From NCBI RefSeq assembly GCF_963576675.1, contig NC_088914.1, positions 19,881,001 to 19,945,000 on the forward strand: a DNA stretch of 64,000 nt. The letters are read 5' to 3'. The DNA comes from Euphorbia lathyris. Lineage: Eukaryota > Streptophyta > Magnoliopsida > Malpighiales > Euphorbiaceae. The position numbers and the translations under genes were made by a program. Positions 20,756-31,700 of the stretch are shown here, one piece after another. How positions within the stretch are numbered: the stretch's first letter is position 1; the number at the start of each line of letters is the position of its first letter. Below the pieces are notes generated by a model. That model was not told where the DNA came from. It did no database searches and saw only the letters and a list, made by a program, of their open reading frames with translations.

Positions 20756-23700
20756 ATGGTGAAATCTACCTACAAGCAAGTATTACAAACTGGAAGAAGC
20801 ATTGAGGGCGCAGAATCAGACGAAGACAATTCTCATCAATCTGATTACTCAGATTCAAATCCAGATTCAGATTCATCCGCCACAGAATCCTCAAATCACA
20901 CAGAGATTAACAATTCCGCCATGAATAAAAATGCAGAAGCGTATGGATCTGTTCAGAATAACGACAATCCAGGTCTCGTTCTTGTTTCAGCGTTACTAAC
21001 CGGAAAGAATTATCTCTCCTGGAGTCACGCAATGATCCGAGCTCTGCGAGCCAAACGCAAGCTCGATTACATATTGAAGGAGGATCTCGAACCAGAGAAG
21101 ACAGCAGAGACTTATGCTCGTTGGGAGGAGGTTGATAGTTTGGTTTTCTCCTGGATAATCAACGCGATTTCTAAAGAATATGCTGAAGGTTTCATGTATG
21201 CAACCTCATCATTTAGTCTGTGGAAAGAGATCAAGCAGAGATTTGGCGAGAATAATGGCGTGCTGTTCTTTCATCTCAAGCAGGAGGTTGGATCGATTTT
21301 ACAAGGTACTTTATCTGTTACCTCTTACTTTACCAAACAGAAGAAAATTTGGGACGAAATGACAACGTTGCGTCCATTACCTACTTGTACCTGTGGTAAG
21401 GCTCGCGATGTCATTCAGAAGTTCTATGATGAAGATCAACTAATGTTGTTCCTGGCTGGTTTAAATAATGAATTTGAACATGTCAGAAATCAAGTATTAT
21501 TGCTAGATCCCTACCCTAGCCTCAACAAGGCGTTCTCAATGATCTTAAGAGTTGAAAAGCAAAAGGATCTGCAATTAGAATCTACATTTGAGCTATCTCA
21601 ATCTGCAGCTAATGTTGTATCAAATTCTTATAAGCCTAAGGTTGATGATAAGAAAAAGAAGTCAGTGTTGACAAAAGAGGAAAAGTTCCGTGTTCATTGT
21701 CAAAAAGGAGGCCATATCAAGGAGGAATGTTTCAAAATTGTTGGTTACCCTGATTGGTTCAAAGGAAACATTAAGAAGAAGAAATCACAGGTTTCACAAG
21801 CTAACTTGTTTCATGAAGGAAATGCAGGAGGATCTCTATCACCTTGTGATGCAGAAGCAGATGATAGCAGAAGCAGTTCTCAAAAGGATATGTTTGAGAA
21901 AGGAATGAGTCAGATGATTCAGAAGGAGATGTATAAGTTCTTCACCAAAGGCAAATTCACACCAGATACAGAGTTTACTGCTTTTGCCAATGAGTGTAGT
22001 GGTAACACCTTAGCACTTACAACTCTAAATACTTCTCTGACTGTTGTTGATCATATTTGGATTGTTGATTCTGGTGCAAGTGCTCATATGTGTCATGAAC
22101 AGTCCTTATTTGCTACTTTAGGCAAGATCACATATCCTAGGGTTGTATTTTTACCAGATGGTTCAAGACAGTCCATTACGCATGTTGGCACTGTGAATAT
22201 TACTCCTACACTGCAACTGAAGAATGTTTTATTCATTCCCACTTTTAAATACAATTTCTTGTCTGTTGGGAAGTTACTTATGGATAACAGAGTTAGCATC
22301 CAATTTTCAACTACACAATGTATATTACAGGACCTGGGTACTAGTAGAAGTGTTGTATGTGGCATACTAGTGGATGGATTATACCAGTTAAAGCAAGCTC
22401 AGGCAGGTTCTGCAGTTAATGGAGGGATGGATTTGTCTGCAGTTACTACATCAGAGATTGATAATAATGTTTTGTGGCACATCAGGTTAGGTCATGCTTC
22501 TTCACATAAATTGTTGCATATGCCTAATTTGAATTGTAAGATTGATGATTTGGTATGTGACATTTGTCATAAAGCAAAACAGCATAGACTAGCTTTTACT
22601 CTTAGTTCTATAAAAACTACAGCTGTGTTTGAAATGTTACATGTAGATGTGTGGGGGCCTTACAGACAAGCCTCTTTGTCTGGGGCAAGATTTATGTTGA
22701 CTATTGTAGATGACTACTCACGTATTACATGGACTTATCTGTTTGTTTCTAAGGATCAAGTTTCTACTTTGCTGCAAACTTTTATTGCTATGGCACATAC
22801 ACAGTTCAATGCACAAATTAAAGTTATAAGGACTGACAATGGGACAGAGTTTACTAGCTTTAAGACTCAGGCATTGTTTCAACAATTTGGCATTATTCAT
22901 CAAAAGACTTGCAGCTACACACCACAGCAAAATGGTGTGGTAGAAAGGCGCCATCGTTTTCTAGCAGAAACAGCCAGGGCCTTATTGTTCCAAGCCAACT
23001 TATCAAATCAGTTTTGGGGAGAAGCAATGCTCCACGCCACTTTTCTTATTAATCTCCTACCAACTAAAGTCTTAGATTGGGCCAGTCCTTACTCAGTGTT
23101 CTACAAAAGGGAGCCAGATTTGTCTCAAATAAGAAGTTTTGGGTGCCTATACTATATTACAGATGTTATCCCACATAAAGATAAATTTGCACCCCGCGCA
23201 TTCAAAGGCTTATACTTGGGTCTTTCATTTGGCCAAAAAGGAAGTAAAGTCTATAATCTAACTACTCACAAAATTTGTGTTTCTAGAGAGGTGCAGTTCT
23301 ATGAACATGTGTTTCCTGGTTATGTTAATTCTACTTCTTCTTCTTCATACATTCCACAACCCATTCCTCTTTTACCAAATGCAGACTATACACCGATTGC
23401 ATCTCAACCAAATGTTTCCTTACCTACCCCTTCTACTTTATCAAATTCCAATTCCAATTCCAACACTGACTACACTAATGCATCACCTCCTAGCTTCAAT
23501 CAATCCAGCCCTCATACCGAACCTACTATACACTCAGATTCTATTCCCCATCTCTCCTCCCCCTCTTCATCTTCACAGCCCTCACCACATACTTCTAGGT
23601 ATCCTAACAGAGTTAACAAGCCCCCTTCTTGGCTTAATGATTTTATTGTCAATACAGCGGGTGTTTATTCTTTAATTTGCACAGTACCCCAAACTGTGTT

Positions 23701-25270
23701 TTTGGCTAATATGGCTAAGGTCAAGGAACCTAGCACTTTTCAGGAAGCTAATGCTCAAGTAGAATGGCAGGAGGCTATGAACAAGGAATTAGAGGCCCTT
23801 GAAAGTAATAAAACATGGGAGTTGGTTACTCTTCCTCTAGGGAAGAAAGCTATTTCTAGCAAGTGGGTGTTTCGCATTAAATATCATGCTGATGGCACAG
23901 TGGAGAGATATAAAGCAAGGCTGGTTGCTAGGGGTTATGATCAGAAGTATGGCGTAGACTACAGTGAAAGCTTTTCACCAGTCACTAAAACAGTTACAGT
24001 ACGACTGTTTCTTGCTATAGCTGCCACCAAACACTGGCTTATTCATCAGGTTGATGTCAATAATGCCTATCTTCATGGCTATGTTGATGAAGACATATAC
24101 ATGTTGCCTCCAGCAGGGTATGGGAAGGCTACAGGAGGTCAGGTTTGCAAGTTACTCAAGTCTTTATACGGTCTTAAGCAGGCCGGTCGACAATGGTACA
24201 AAGAGTTTACACATTCTTTGCAGACATTAGGTTTTCAGAAAAGTATGCATGATTATTATCTTTTCACTCGAACACTTGATGGGAATTTCATGGCAATTGT
24301 CATATATGTAGATGATATGTTATTAACAGGATCTTCCCTGAGTCAAATTGCAGATGTGAAATCATCATTACACAGTGCCTATACCATTAAAGATCTAGGC
24401 AATGCTAAATATTTCCTAGGTGTGGAATTGCATAGATCAACTGAGGGCATAGTGTTATCACAATGCAAGTACATCACTGATATGTTGGCAGATACAGGAC
24501 AATCAAATGCTCAATCAGCTTCCAGTCCTTTTCCAAGTGGAGTTCAATTGGATATAGAGGACCCAACAACAGAAGTGTTTGAACAACCAGAAAAGTATAG
24601 ACAAGTGATTGGCAGGTTATTGTATTTGGGATTCACAAGGCCAGACATTGGTTTTATTACCCAACAGCTAAGTCAATACATGCAAAAGCCTTCTAAGGTC
24701 CATTGGAATACTGCGATGCATGTACTTAAGTATCTAAAGGGTACTAACACAATTGGATTGTTTTATTCTAGTACAAACAATTTTCAGCTTACCGGTTTTT
24801 GTGATTCAGACTGGGGTAGATGTAGAATCACAAGGAAGTCAGTAACAGGATACTGCATATTGCTTGGATCTAGTCTAATTTCATGGAAATCCAAGAAGCA
24901 ATCAACTATAAGCAAATCTTCTGCTGAGGCAGAATATCGTGCCATGGCAACTACAGTATGTGAACTCAAATGGTTGAGTTACTTGTTACCAGAATTCAAG
25001 ATTCCTGTTCAACTACCTATTCCACTACACTGTGACAATCAGGCAGCAATTTGCATAGCAGCCAACCCTGTTTTTCATGAAAAGGTCAAGCATATAGACA
25101 TTGACTGTCACATAGTGAGGGAAAATGTGGTTCAAGGCTTCATCACTACACCATATGTTACTACTACTAATCAGCTTGCAGATCTCCTTACAAAGAATCT
25201 GCCCAGTACACAGATGAGACCATTTCTAGTCAAGTTGGGATTATTGCATATGCAACCATCTTCAACTTGA
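20756..25270 (+). CDS. Copia gag-pol polyprotein, 1504 aa, open throughout
   Basis: Start chosen at ATG 20756 (MVKSTYKQ); the frame is open a few codons further upstream but only from a TTG. Order: gag with LLTGKNYLSWSHAMIRALRA and UBN2-type region (about residues 75-290); zinc knuckle VHCQKGGHIKEEC; protease WIVDSGASAHMC; GAG-pre-integrase LWHIRLGHAS with CDICHKAKQ; integrase core (HVDVWGPY, IRTDNGTEF, NGVVERRHR supplying D, D, E); RT (SKWVFRIKYHADGTVERYKA, YLHGYVDEDIYM, LYGLKQAGRQWY, IYVDDMLL); RNase H (FCDSDWGRCRITRKSVTGY, SSAEAEYRAMA, ADLLTKNL). All catalytic motifs are present. The one clear lesion is at 21689-21691: Arg stands where the first Cys of the CCHC knuckle is expected. This may impair RNA packaging or be tolerated. 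Confidence 0.95.
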   Translation: MVKSTYKQVLQTGRSIEGAESDEDNSHQSDYSDSNPDSDSSATESSNHTEINNSAMNKNAEAYGSVQNNDNPGLVLVSALLTGKNYLSWSHAMIRALRAKRKLDYILKEDLEPEKTAETYARWEEVDSLVFSWIINAISKEYAEGFMYATSSFSLWKEIKQRFGENNGVLFFHLKQEVGSILQGTLSVTSYFTKQKKIWDEMTTLRPLPTCTCGKARDVIQKFYDEDQLMLFLAGLNNEFEHVRNQVLLLDPYPSLNKAFSMILRVEKQKDLQLESTFELSQSAANVVSNSYKPKVDDKKKKSVLTKEEKFRVHCQKGGHIKEECFKIVGYPDWFKGNIKKKKSQVSQANLFHEGNAGGSLSPCDAEADDSRSSSQKDMFEKGMSQMIQKEMYKFFTKGKFTPDTEFTAFANECSGNTLALTTLNTSLTVVDHIWIVDSGASAHMCHEQSLFATLGKITYPRVVFLPDGSRQSITHVGTVNITPTLQLKNVLFIPTFKYNFLSVGKLLMDNRVSIQFSTTQCILQDLGTSRSVVCGILVDGLYQLKQAQAGSAVNGGMDLSAVTTSEIDNNVLWHIRLGHASSHKLLHMPNLNCKIDDLVCDICHKAKQHRLAFTLSSIKTTAVFEMLHVDVWGPYRQASLSGARFMLTIVDDYSRITWTYLFVSKDQVSTLLQTFIAMAHTQFNAQIKVIRTDNGTEFTSFKTQALFQQFGIIHQKTCSYTPQQNGVVERRHRFLAETARALLFQANLSNQFWGEAMLHATFLINLLPTKVLDWASPYSVFYKREPDLSQIRSFGCLYYITDVIPHKDKFAPRAFKGLYLGLSFGQKGSKVYNLTTHKICVSREVQFYEHVFPGYVNSTSSSSYIPQPIPLLPNADYTPIASQPNVSLPTPSTLSNSNSNSNTDYTNASPPSFNQSSPHTEPTIHSDSIPHLSSPSSSSQPSPHTSRYPNRVNKPPSWLNDFIVNTAGVYSLICTVPQTVFLANMAKVKEPSTFQEANAQVEWQEAMNKELEALESNKTWELVTLPLGKKAISSKWVFRIKYHADGTVERYKARLVARGYDQKYGVDYSESFSPVTKTVTVRLFLAIAATKHWLIHQVDVNNAYLHGYVDEDIYMLPPAGYGKATGGQVCKLLKSLYGLKQAGRQWYKEFTHSLQTLGFQKSMHDYYLFTRTLDGNFMAIVIYVDDMLLTGSSLSQIADVKSSLHSAYTIKDLGNAKYFLGVELHRSTEGIVLSQCKYITDMLADTGQSNAQSASSPFPSGVQLDIEDPTTEVFEQPEKYRQVIGRLLYLGFTRPDIGFITQQLSQYMQKPSKVHWNTAMHVLKYLKGTNTIGLFYSSTNNFQLTGFCDSDWGRCRITRKSVTGYCILLGSSLISWKSKKQSTISKSSAEAEYRAMATTVCELKWLSYLLPEFKIPVQLPIPLHCDNQAAICIAANPVFHEKVKHIDIDCHIVRENVVQGFITTPYVTTTNQLADLLTKNLPSTQMRPFLVKLGLLHMQPSST

Positions 25271-25278
25271 GGGAAGGC
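25266..25278 (+). promoter_or_regulatory. Polypurine tract of the young copia element
   Basis: CTTGAGGGAAGGC abuts the 3' LTR and overlaps the stop codon of the polyprotein. Confidence 0.75.
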
Positions 25279-25443
25279 TATTGGAACTATTATACATTTA
25301 CCATTCTACCCTTTGTATTTTTAGGTCTTATTTCTGTCTTTCATTTGTAATCGCTGCTCCTATAAAGTGCAGCCTCTGACTCTGTTTTCATTAATGAGAA
25401 ATATCTGATTCTCAAGTTCTCTAAATACTCTCTAGTTTCTTTA
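25279..25443 (+). repeat. 3' LTR of the young copia element
   Basis: 165 bp, identical to 20550-20714, followed by the TSD CTATT. Bases 25449-25726 are AT-rich flank without features. Confidence 0.93.
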
Positions 25444-25726
25444 CTATTAATAAATGAAGTTTACTATATATATTAATTAATTTTTGACAACTTCATCTAT
25501 TAGACTATTAGGCTCTCAAACCATATAATAAACTATTTGACTTACAAATTTAACTTGATAGATTAGAATTTAAAATATTTATTATTATTATTTTATTTAA
25601 ATTAAAAGAGGATTAATGCTGATTTCCGAATTCTTCTTCTTGTTGTGTTTCAAACTCATGTACTTTGTACATATTAGATTCTAGATGAAACTGCTTTATC
25701 ATTAAGTTCAAACTTGTTGACATTAT

Positions 25727-26385
25727 TATTATTATTATTTTTTTTTTGAATCAAACAGACAATGTATTATGAGCTAAATTTTGAGAAAATTGTAACAATA
25801 AATCAGAAACAGAATTCAATAATAAATTAAAAAAAAGACAAATAGATAAACGGGAAGATTGTGCTAACACATGTGTCATCCCATTCGTTTGCCGTCGTAT
25901 CCATTTGACTGAATAAGAGTCATTTGATATTAGAAACGGTCGTATTTGAATAATTATATCCCCAAATTCAGAATCATCAACATAACTAGAATTTATTGCG
26001 TCAATCACTTGTTTAGCATCAGACTCGAAAACCACATTCCTTATTCCATCAGCTTCTAACTATTGCATAGCATGTAATAGAGCTTTGACCTCACATTCTC
26101 GTGTTGTTGCACAGTATAACAAACCCGCACACCTTCCCATTACAAACTGCTCATTTGCATCTCGTACTGCTGCTCCCATCCCTGCACGTCCATCAGCGTT
26201 AAAACATGCGGCATCAACACAACACGAGAGAAATCTTTCTGGTGGCGTATGCCAATCCGTGCAACCAGCATATGAAATATTTCCTGCTGATGTATTTTCG
26301 ATCTACTGTTCTCTCGTACCAGTCCGATTCCTCAAGGCATTAGCTTCTGACCAATCGTCCAATACAGTACAAGCTTGACGTCCAC
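25727..26385 (-). pseudogene. LINE 3' fragment: RNase H domain, minus strand
   Basis: Reading leftward, broken frames give DAACFNADGRAGMGAAVRDA, TRECEVKALLHAMQ, then ESDAKQVIDAINSSYVDD and VKWIRRQTNGMTHVLAQSS. This is the RNase H-like C-terminal domain of plant LINEs (Asp at DAACFN, Glu at ECEVKALL, Asp at ESDA). It ends in a run of A followed by TAA repeats on the minus strand (25748-25727), as expected of a LINE tail. The 5' truncation point is near 26385. One stop interrupts it near 26061. Confidence 0.75.
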
Positions 26386-26522
26386 GAGTTTTGACAAAAC
26401 TAACTACTTAGTCCATCCATCAATTTATTTTATATAAAAGGTCAATTTTACCCTTTTATCTCTAATTAATTTCCATATATGTTTAATTAAGTTTTTTAAA
26501 ATTTTAATTATTTTATTAATAT

Positions 26523-27475
26523 AAAAATGAAAAGTAATATGTTTATAAAATTATATTATTATTTCGTGTATTTTTAATTGAAATAGACAATCGATTTTAT
26601 GGTAATTTAATATTTTAATTTAAATGTATCTTTAATATAATATCTATTTTATCTGGAATTTGTTATACATGCACTATGGAATTCTTAATTTATTAATTAA
26701 TAATTAACTAAATTATCATTATTATTTTTTGTAATCTAATTAGTAAAATTTTAATTTATCAAATAATTAGTAATTAATTTTAATAGCATACTAATTTAGT
26801 AACAAAAATATTTTTTATAATTTATTAGATTGCTCATTTTGAGGTTCGTGAAACACATTTTACGTGGTTTCTCTTCCAATTCAAGTTTTATGTATAAACT
26901 AAGACCCGAACTCTAGATCTATAGTTTAAGCGATTTGAGGTTTTTAACCACTATAGTCAACATTAATTGTTTTAATAAACAATAGTTAAAGTTAATTATA
27001 TATTATATTATTATAAATTTTATTACATAATTTTTAATTAAAAATACACTAAATAATAATATAATATTGTTATTAATATTACATGTTTTAATATAATTAA
27101 AAAATTATATAAAACTCAATTAAAAAAATCTATGTAAACTAATTAATGGTATAAGGATAAACTTATCATTTATATAAAAAATTATGAACAGAGAAATAAA
27201 GTAATTAGTGTTGTCAAAATTTATGAATTTTATAATGTGTTTTCAAAAATAACAAGAATAACTATTATAATATACACAAATCTAAGAATTAATAAATTAT
27301 TTATCCTAATAAGCAGTAGATGTAGATTTTTCATATTAAATAATAAGCTTCAAAATCGGAAAAGAAACTAGTCACATTTTTTATACAAGTTTCAAAATTC
27401 TTTTCTCCATGAAGGAATATTTTATAATCTTGTCTTGTCTTGCTTGGTCTTAATTCACATTAATGGAAAAGCCAC
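26523..27475 (+). repeat. Duplicated segment, copy A part 2 (paralogue of 59618-60530)
   Basis: Noncoding AT-rich DNA closely matching 59618-60530 for about 900 bp. Both begin AAAAATGAAAAGTAATATG and both end with a CTTGTCTTGTCTTGCTTGG run followed by ATTAATGG. Together with 19884-20500 it shows that the window holds two copies of one ancestral segment. Bases 26386-26522 have no recognised content. Confidence 0.8.
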
Positions 27476-27546
27476 TTTTTTTCCCTCCATTTTTGTTTTT
27501 TTCTTCTTCTTGAAAGTCAACATCAAATTAGAACGCGCGTCAAAAT

Positions 27547-27640
27547 GTGGTGAATCTCTTAGCCTAGTGGTTGAGAGCTTACCTATGCCTTGGGAGGTCA
27601 TGGGTTCGAATCACATCCGGGTCTGGTGGGGATTTTTCTT
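27547..27640 (+). promoter_or_regulatory. tRNA-like head with Pol III A and B boxes at the LINE 5' end
   Basis: TTAGCCTAGTGGTTGAGAG (27558-27576 region) fits an A box. GGGTTCGAATC, about 50 bp downstream (near 27611-27622), fits a B box. Together they look like the head of a tRNA-derived SINE. It starts exactly where the 5' TSD ends, so it was part of the integrated copy. It is not a functional tRNA: the acceptor stem does not pair. Confidence 0.65.
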
Positions 27641-27728
27641 TCTTCTTTAATGTAAGCACATTGCGCAAATTTTAAGATACCAATTGAAACCCTAGCCGCC
27701 GCCGCTCTCGTCGTCGGGCTTCTGCGCG

Positions 27729-28783
27729 ATGGCTATGGCCACCCCGTCTTCAGACGGAAATCAAGATCTTGAGGACTATGTTGGCATTCGAGTTCTCTTC
27801 AATCCAAAGCTTAGAAGCACATCGGAACCCGGAGTTCAGCAAACGCAGACGACCCGAACATATGCCAATATCTTGGAGAAAAAATCAATCGATAGCCCCC
27901 CTCATCCGCTACTGTTTTTGAAATGGGAGGTTTCAAAACGGTTAAAATCATGCAATCATCCTAAGATAGAAGGGCTGCGATGTGTGCTACGTCACTGATT
28001 GGAAGACTTATTTTGAACAAAGGAGACTCACCTTGGAAAATTGCGGACTTGAAGTAGACTTTGTCAAAGGTATGGGGACTCATTGGAAGTTGGAGATTGA
28101 TTTCAATCGGGAAAGGTTATTACCAGGTGGTGCTGAGTTCACAGGAGATTCAGAATCAGGTCTTTGCCAAGGGGGTCATTAGCGTCAAGCCTGGCATTTT
28201 CCGTCTTCAACCATGGGTTCCCGATTTCGATCCCTTCGCTGAAAAGTCGACCAATGCGCAGGTTTGGGTCCGTCTTTACTCATTGCATTGGGAATATTGG
28301 GATCCTCAGATTTTATTAGACATAGCTAAAGGGATTGGGGGATTAATCAGAATCGACCGGGCAACTATTGAGGGGGACTACGGACATTTTGCGAGAATGC
28401 TGATGGACGTCGACCTAGCCACTGAATTACCTGTTAAATTGGATATTGAAAGGGAAGGCAAGCAAATATGGATTGAGGTAGTATATGAAAAGCTACCTAG
28501 TTATTGCAGGGTTTGCTCAAACGTGGGGCATATGATATATGATTGCAGAAAGAGTAAGAAGCCAGTGACAGAAACCGATAATGAAAAGAGAACAGGGGCA
28601 GGAACAGAAAAGAGAACAGGTCTAGTAACAGAAAAGAGAAAGCAAGTGAAAATGGGAACTCGGACAGAGATACTGATACCGGAGGTAACGAACAGAATTA
28701 TAGTTGCTCTGCATCCGCCCGAGAAAACGCAGCCCCCCCAATCTAATTCGTTCTTCCTTTTGGGAAAGCATTGGAATGACTAA
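27729..28783 (+). pseudogene. LINE ORF1 (DUF4283 and zinc knuckle), frameshifted
   Basis: Begins ATG 27729 (MAMATPSSDGNQDLEDYVG), with TRTYANILE typical of the N-terminus of plant LINE ORF1. A frameshift near 27990 moves reading to the frame with GVISVKPGIFRLQPWVPDFD, VWVRLYSLHWEYWDPQILLD and the knuckle CRVCSNVGHMIYDC (about 28506-28547). A Lys/Glu/Thr repeat region follows (KRTGAGTEKRTGLVTEKR). The product would be an RNA-binding protein of the retrotransposition complex. Its end is fused to the middle of the endonuclease, so the ORF1/ORF2 junction is deleted. Confidence 0.75.
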
Positions 28784-31700
28784 AATTGCTTATAACTGTA
28801 AAGAGACCCCTTCTCTTTGGGTTTTTGTTACTTCAAAATTGATTCACTCAGTGAATATCCACACCACGCATGAGCAATTTGTTCTGATTCAGTGTCAGCT
28901 TCGGGATGCATCCATCAATATTTGTGCAGTTTATAGTAGCGTTTGGTCTAATAGACGGATGAACCTCTATAACAGCATCATTAACATTAGGTGTGACCTA
29001 AAAGGGCAGTGGCTTACCATTGGTGATTTTAATGCGATCCTTGGAGCGAATGAAAAAACTGGGCGGGTGCCGGCTCGGAGGCCTTGCGCTGAATTCAGAA
29101 ACTTCATGGGGATTGCGACTTTATTGATGTCGCCACACATGGTCTCTTCTTTACCTGGTGTAATGGAAGATCCGTGAATGCAAGAGTTGAGAGTCGACTT
29201 GATAGAGCCCTGGTTTCGCATGAGCTTACAAACGGTTGGGACAGACAACTTTGTACGGTTCTCAACAGGCATCAATCGGATCATAGCCCTGTTATGTTCA
29301 GCTGCTACTCGAAGGACCCTAAGCCGTCCAGGTTCAGATTCCAAACTATGTGGCTAACCCATAAGGGGCTCAGAGAGGTTATCCGTGCTTTCTGGGAAGG
29401 ACCACATCCAAACCTCCCACCTATGCAATTGCTTTGTGATAAGCTTAAACGGCTAAGACCGGTTCTTAGACGCTGGAATAAAGAGGTTTTTGGACACCTC
29501 GATGAACAGATCAAGAGGGCGGAGGAATCCCTAAAGGCTGTTCAGATTAACACCTCTGCCGAACTGGTGCAGGAGGAATTGCAGGCGCACGCGGAATTGA
29601 ATTTAGCGCTGCGTAGAAGGGGGATTTTACTTAAAGGGAAAAGCAGGATCAGATGGCTGCAAGAGGGTGACCGGAATAGTAATTTCTTCCATCGCACGGC
29701 CAATATCCTATCCGTAGGTACAAGAATTAACGCTATTAAAATTGGAGATCAGCTTGTGACGGATTTAGACAATATTTCTGCACATATTTCAGATTACTAT
29801 GACAGTCTTTTCAGAGGTAATTCTTCAGCAGTGTTGGATCAAGCCTGTGTCAAGAAGGTTATTCCTTGACTGGTTGAGGATTTAGACAATGACTTTCTCA
29901 CGGAAACCCCCAGCTTGGCAGAGGTAAGGGCTACGGTTTTCTCGATGAAGAGGTAAGGGCTACGGTTTTCTCAAAGGAAAGCTCTCCAGGGCCCGATGGC
30001 TTTACTGGGGCCTTCTATCAGGAGTTCTGGGACATTTTGAAAACCAATGTGTATAGAGTGGTGTAGCACTTCTTTATCACGGGCTTCGTATTACCAGGTT
30101 TGAACTCCAACCTAATGATTCTGCTTCCAAAAGTTGAGAATGCTATACAGATTGAACAATACAGACCTATTGCTATTAGCAATTTCTCCTATAAAATTAT
30201 CACTAAGCTCTTAGCAGAAAGGCTTGCTGGGATTGCTTCACGGATTGTGTCAGACAACCAGTTTGGTTTCATTAGGGGCAGAAGCATTCATCAGGGCATT
30301 GTTGTGGCTTCTGAAGGTACCGATCTCCTCAACAAAAAATGTTTTGGTAACAACATGGCTTTGAAAGTTGACATACGGAATGCGTTTGACACTCTCAACT
30401 GGAATTTCTTGTTGACAGTTCTGGATGCTTTTGGGTTCTCGCAAAGTTTCTGGAGTTGGATCATTAACATCCTTTCATCTGCAAGAATTTCAATCATGAC
30501 TGGCACCAAGATATCTTATCCGATTAAGTGCTCTAGAGGGGTTCGTCAGGGGGATCCGCTTTCTCCGATACTGTTTGGCATTGCGGAAGATTTCCTTAGC
30601 CGACAACTTTGTAATCTGATCGCTTCTGGGCAGATGTTACCTATGAAATATACACGGTCAGTTAACTTTCTGACTCATTTACTGTATGCGGATGACGTTC
30701 TTCTTTTCTGCAAGGCCTCTTCTGTAAACATTCTGGCTATTAAGGATACATTCTCCCAGTACGGGTCTTTATTGGGTTAAATGGTGAATTAGGAGAAGTC
30801 TGAACTCTTCACAGGCACCTCGGTATCGGCTAGCCGTGGTGGACGGCTGGCTGGCCTTATTAGGATTAAACAGGGGCGCATTCCGTTCCGCTATTTAGGG
30901 GTTCCTCTTTTCTTTGGCATACCTCACAAACAACATTTGGTTAGCATCATGGATAAAATTCTTGCTAACTTCAGCCGGTGGAAATGATCATCTCTGTCAA
31001 TGGCGGGTCGTGTCTTTCTTGTAAACTCGGTAATTACCAGCAGTTTTATTCATTCTTTCATTGTTTATAAATGCCCAAAATCTCTACTTGTTCGTATGAA
31101 TCAGTTTATAAGGAATTTCATCTGGACTGGAAATTTAGACAACAAAAAGCTTGTTACGGTCTCTTGGGCTAATTGTTGTCGCCCGGTGAAAGAGGGCAGG
31201 CTTGGTATATGGGACCTTCGCATGCTAAATTCGGCCCTTCTGGGGAAAATGGCGTGGGGTATTCTTCAGGGGGAGGATCGTTGCTTTAAGTTGCTTAGAT
31301 CCCGGTTTATCTCAGCAGCAGGATTGCAAAGAGATTACATTTCGAACTCATCCGTTTGGGGTTTAATTAGGCATGTCTTTGGAGTTCTGAAGAGGAATTG
31401 CTTTTGGTGGATTGGTAGAACTTCGGATTTGAATTTTTGGAATGGAGATTGGATTTCCCCTACTATTAATGATCAACTTGATATCCCTCTCAAGCAAAGG
31501 CACAAATCGAAGGATTTGGTGAACGCTTTTTTGATCAATGATCGCTGGGAGGGGCTGCTGGAACTTCCAGCCGACGTTGAGTTGCGGGTTAAGGGCACCA
31601 AGCGAAGTTTGGAGGCCAGGGATGTCTTTGTCTGGAAACCAACTGCTTCTGGCAAATTCACTCCCAAATATTCTATGAATGGCTCAGGGAAGACATCATC

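Larger units (their letters stand above)
20550..25443 (+). mobile_element. Young Ty1/copia retrotransposon, apparently complete
   Basis: LTRs of 165 bp (20550-20714 and 25279-25443) are identical base for base by my reading. TSD CTATT at 20545-20549 and 25444-25448. PBS 20715-20726, a single gag-pol ORF 20756-25270, and a polypurine tract before the 3' LTR. The LTR termini are TATTGG ... CTTTA, so they start TA and end TA instead of TG ... CA. Identical LTRs and an unbroken ORF indicate recent insertion. Confidence 0.95.

Noticed and set aside
23277..23675. ORF rich in Leu/Pro within the copia polyprotein
   Set aside because: Out-of-frame shadow of the low-complexity linker between integrase and RT.
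27547..27620. A functional tRNA gene
   Set aside because: A and B boxes are present, but the ends do not form an acceptor stem and the segment is bounded by a LINE target duplication.
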